NCBI GenBank assembly: GCA_024743175.1
Contig: JANSXA010000016.1
Span: 1-55,024, forward strand
Source of the DNA: Pseudomonadaceae bacterium
Lineage (GTDB): Bacteria; Pseudomonadota; Gammaproteobacteria; Pseudomonadales; Azotimanducaceae
DNA length: 55,024 nt
Reading direction: 5' to 3'
Part shown: one piece after another, positions 54,960 to 55,024 of the stretch
How positions within the stretch are numbered: position 1 is the stretch's first letter
Layout of the letters: the number at the start of each line of letters is the position of its first letter
Position numbers and translations under genes: made by a program
The notes under the pieces: model-generated
Databases searched by the model: none
Seen by the model: only the letters and a program-made list of their open reading frames with translations
What the model was told of the DNA's origin: nothing

Positions 54960-55024
54960 ATGTACGATTTAATCGAATACCAACCTAAACAGGAGCCTTG
55001 GAATAAGGGAAAACTCGTTGGCCA
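54960..55024 (+). CDS. Probable tyrosine-type site-specific integrase, N-terminus only
   Basis: From the ATG at 54960, preceded by AAGGAA, the translation begins MYDLIEYQPKQEPWNKGKLV and runs off the window. The PWNKGKLVG pattern matches the start of a widespread family of phage-type integrases that continue GQK-P-L. Only 21 residues are seen, so the assignment rests on this motif. It marks the edge of a mobile or accessory region. Confidence 0.62.
   Translation, partial: MYDLIEYQPKQEPWNKGKLVG

Overview
The window looks like part of the chromosome of an aerobic, free-living, probably marine gammaproteobacterium. This is inferred from family content: a DUF1415 protein, a YpfJ-type zinc peptidase, HAE1-type RND efflux, a sigma-54 activator, B12 import under a cobalamin riboswitch, and many oxygenases and acyl-CoA enzymes. 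Base composition is slightly above 50% GC by eye. Genes are packed tightly and several convergent pairs have stop codons 1-3 bases apart. I see no rRNA, tRNA or CRISPR array.

Layout. 1-500: the 5' end of an IS110-family element has cut an acyl-CoA dehydrogenase gene down to its N-terminal domain. 585-7116: a hotdog-fold thioesterase-like protein, an M19 dipeptidase lipoprotein, a zinc peptidase, a GST-like protein, an exported amidohydrolase and a DUF1415 protein. 7304-10262: a B12 uptake operon (btuF-btuC-btuD order) behind a cobalamin riboswitch. 10290-17096: SDR, Baeyer-Villiger monooxygenase, cytochrome P450, a second M19 lipoprotein and an enoyl-CoA hydratase. 17099-20651: branched-chain 2-oxoacid dehydrogenase E1alpha-E1beta-E2. 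20725-26684: a stress block (MscS channel, PLDc_N peptide, ferritin-like protein, coiled-coil protein, tandem universal stress protein, PRC-barrel protein), with two divergent sigma-54 promoters and an adjacent sigma-54 activator whose receiver domain is degenerate. 26895-32302: carotenoid/stilbene cleavage oxygenase, acyl-CoA synthetase, sulfatase and a decayed P450.

32365-42495: a D-aminoacylase-like hydrolase, then a probable periplasmic 3-keto-glycoside locus. Its + strand operon is DUF1080, GMC dehydrogenase, Tat subunit, second GMC dehydrogenase, second Tat subunit. It converges on a - strand operon of MFS symporter, TIM-barrel isomerase/epimerase and a second DUF1080. 42638-53688: a second Baeyer-Villiger monooxygenase, an RND efflux pair, a small exported protein, a CNNM-type CBS protein, a phytanoyl-CoA dioxygenase-like enzyme, a GST and a response regulator with a degenerate HD-GYP domain. 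53700 to the end looks like an accessory region: an unknown membrane protein, strong palindromes, and the first codons of a probable tyrosine integrase cut by the window edge.

How it fits together. The catabolic genes suggest breakdown of hydrophobic ring compounds, possibly glycosylated or sulfated: P450, BVMOs, SDR, sulfatase, CoA ligase, enoyl-CoA hydratase, and the keto-glycoside set for the sugar part. That link is inference from proximity. The two most notable systems are the sigma-54-controlled stress module and the two-operon keto-glycoside locus.
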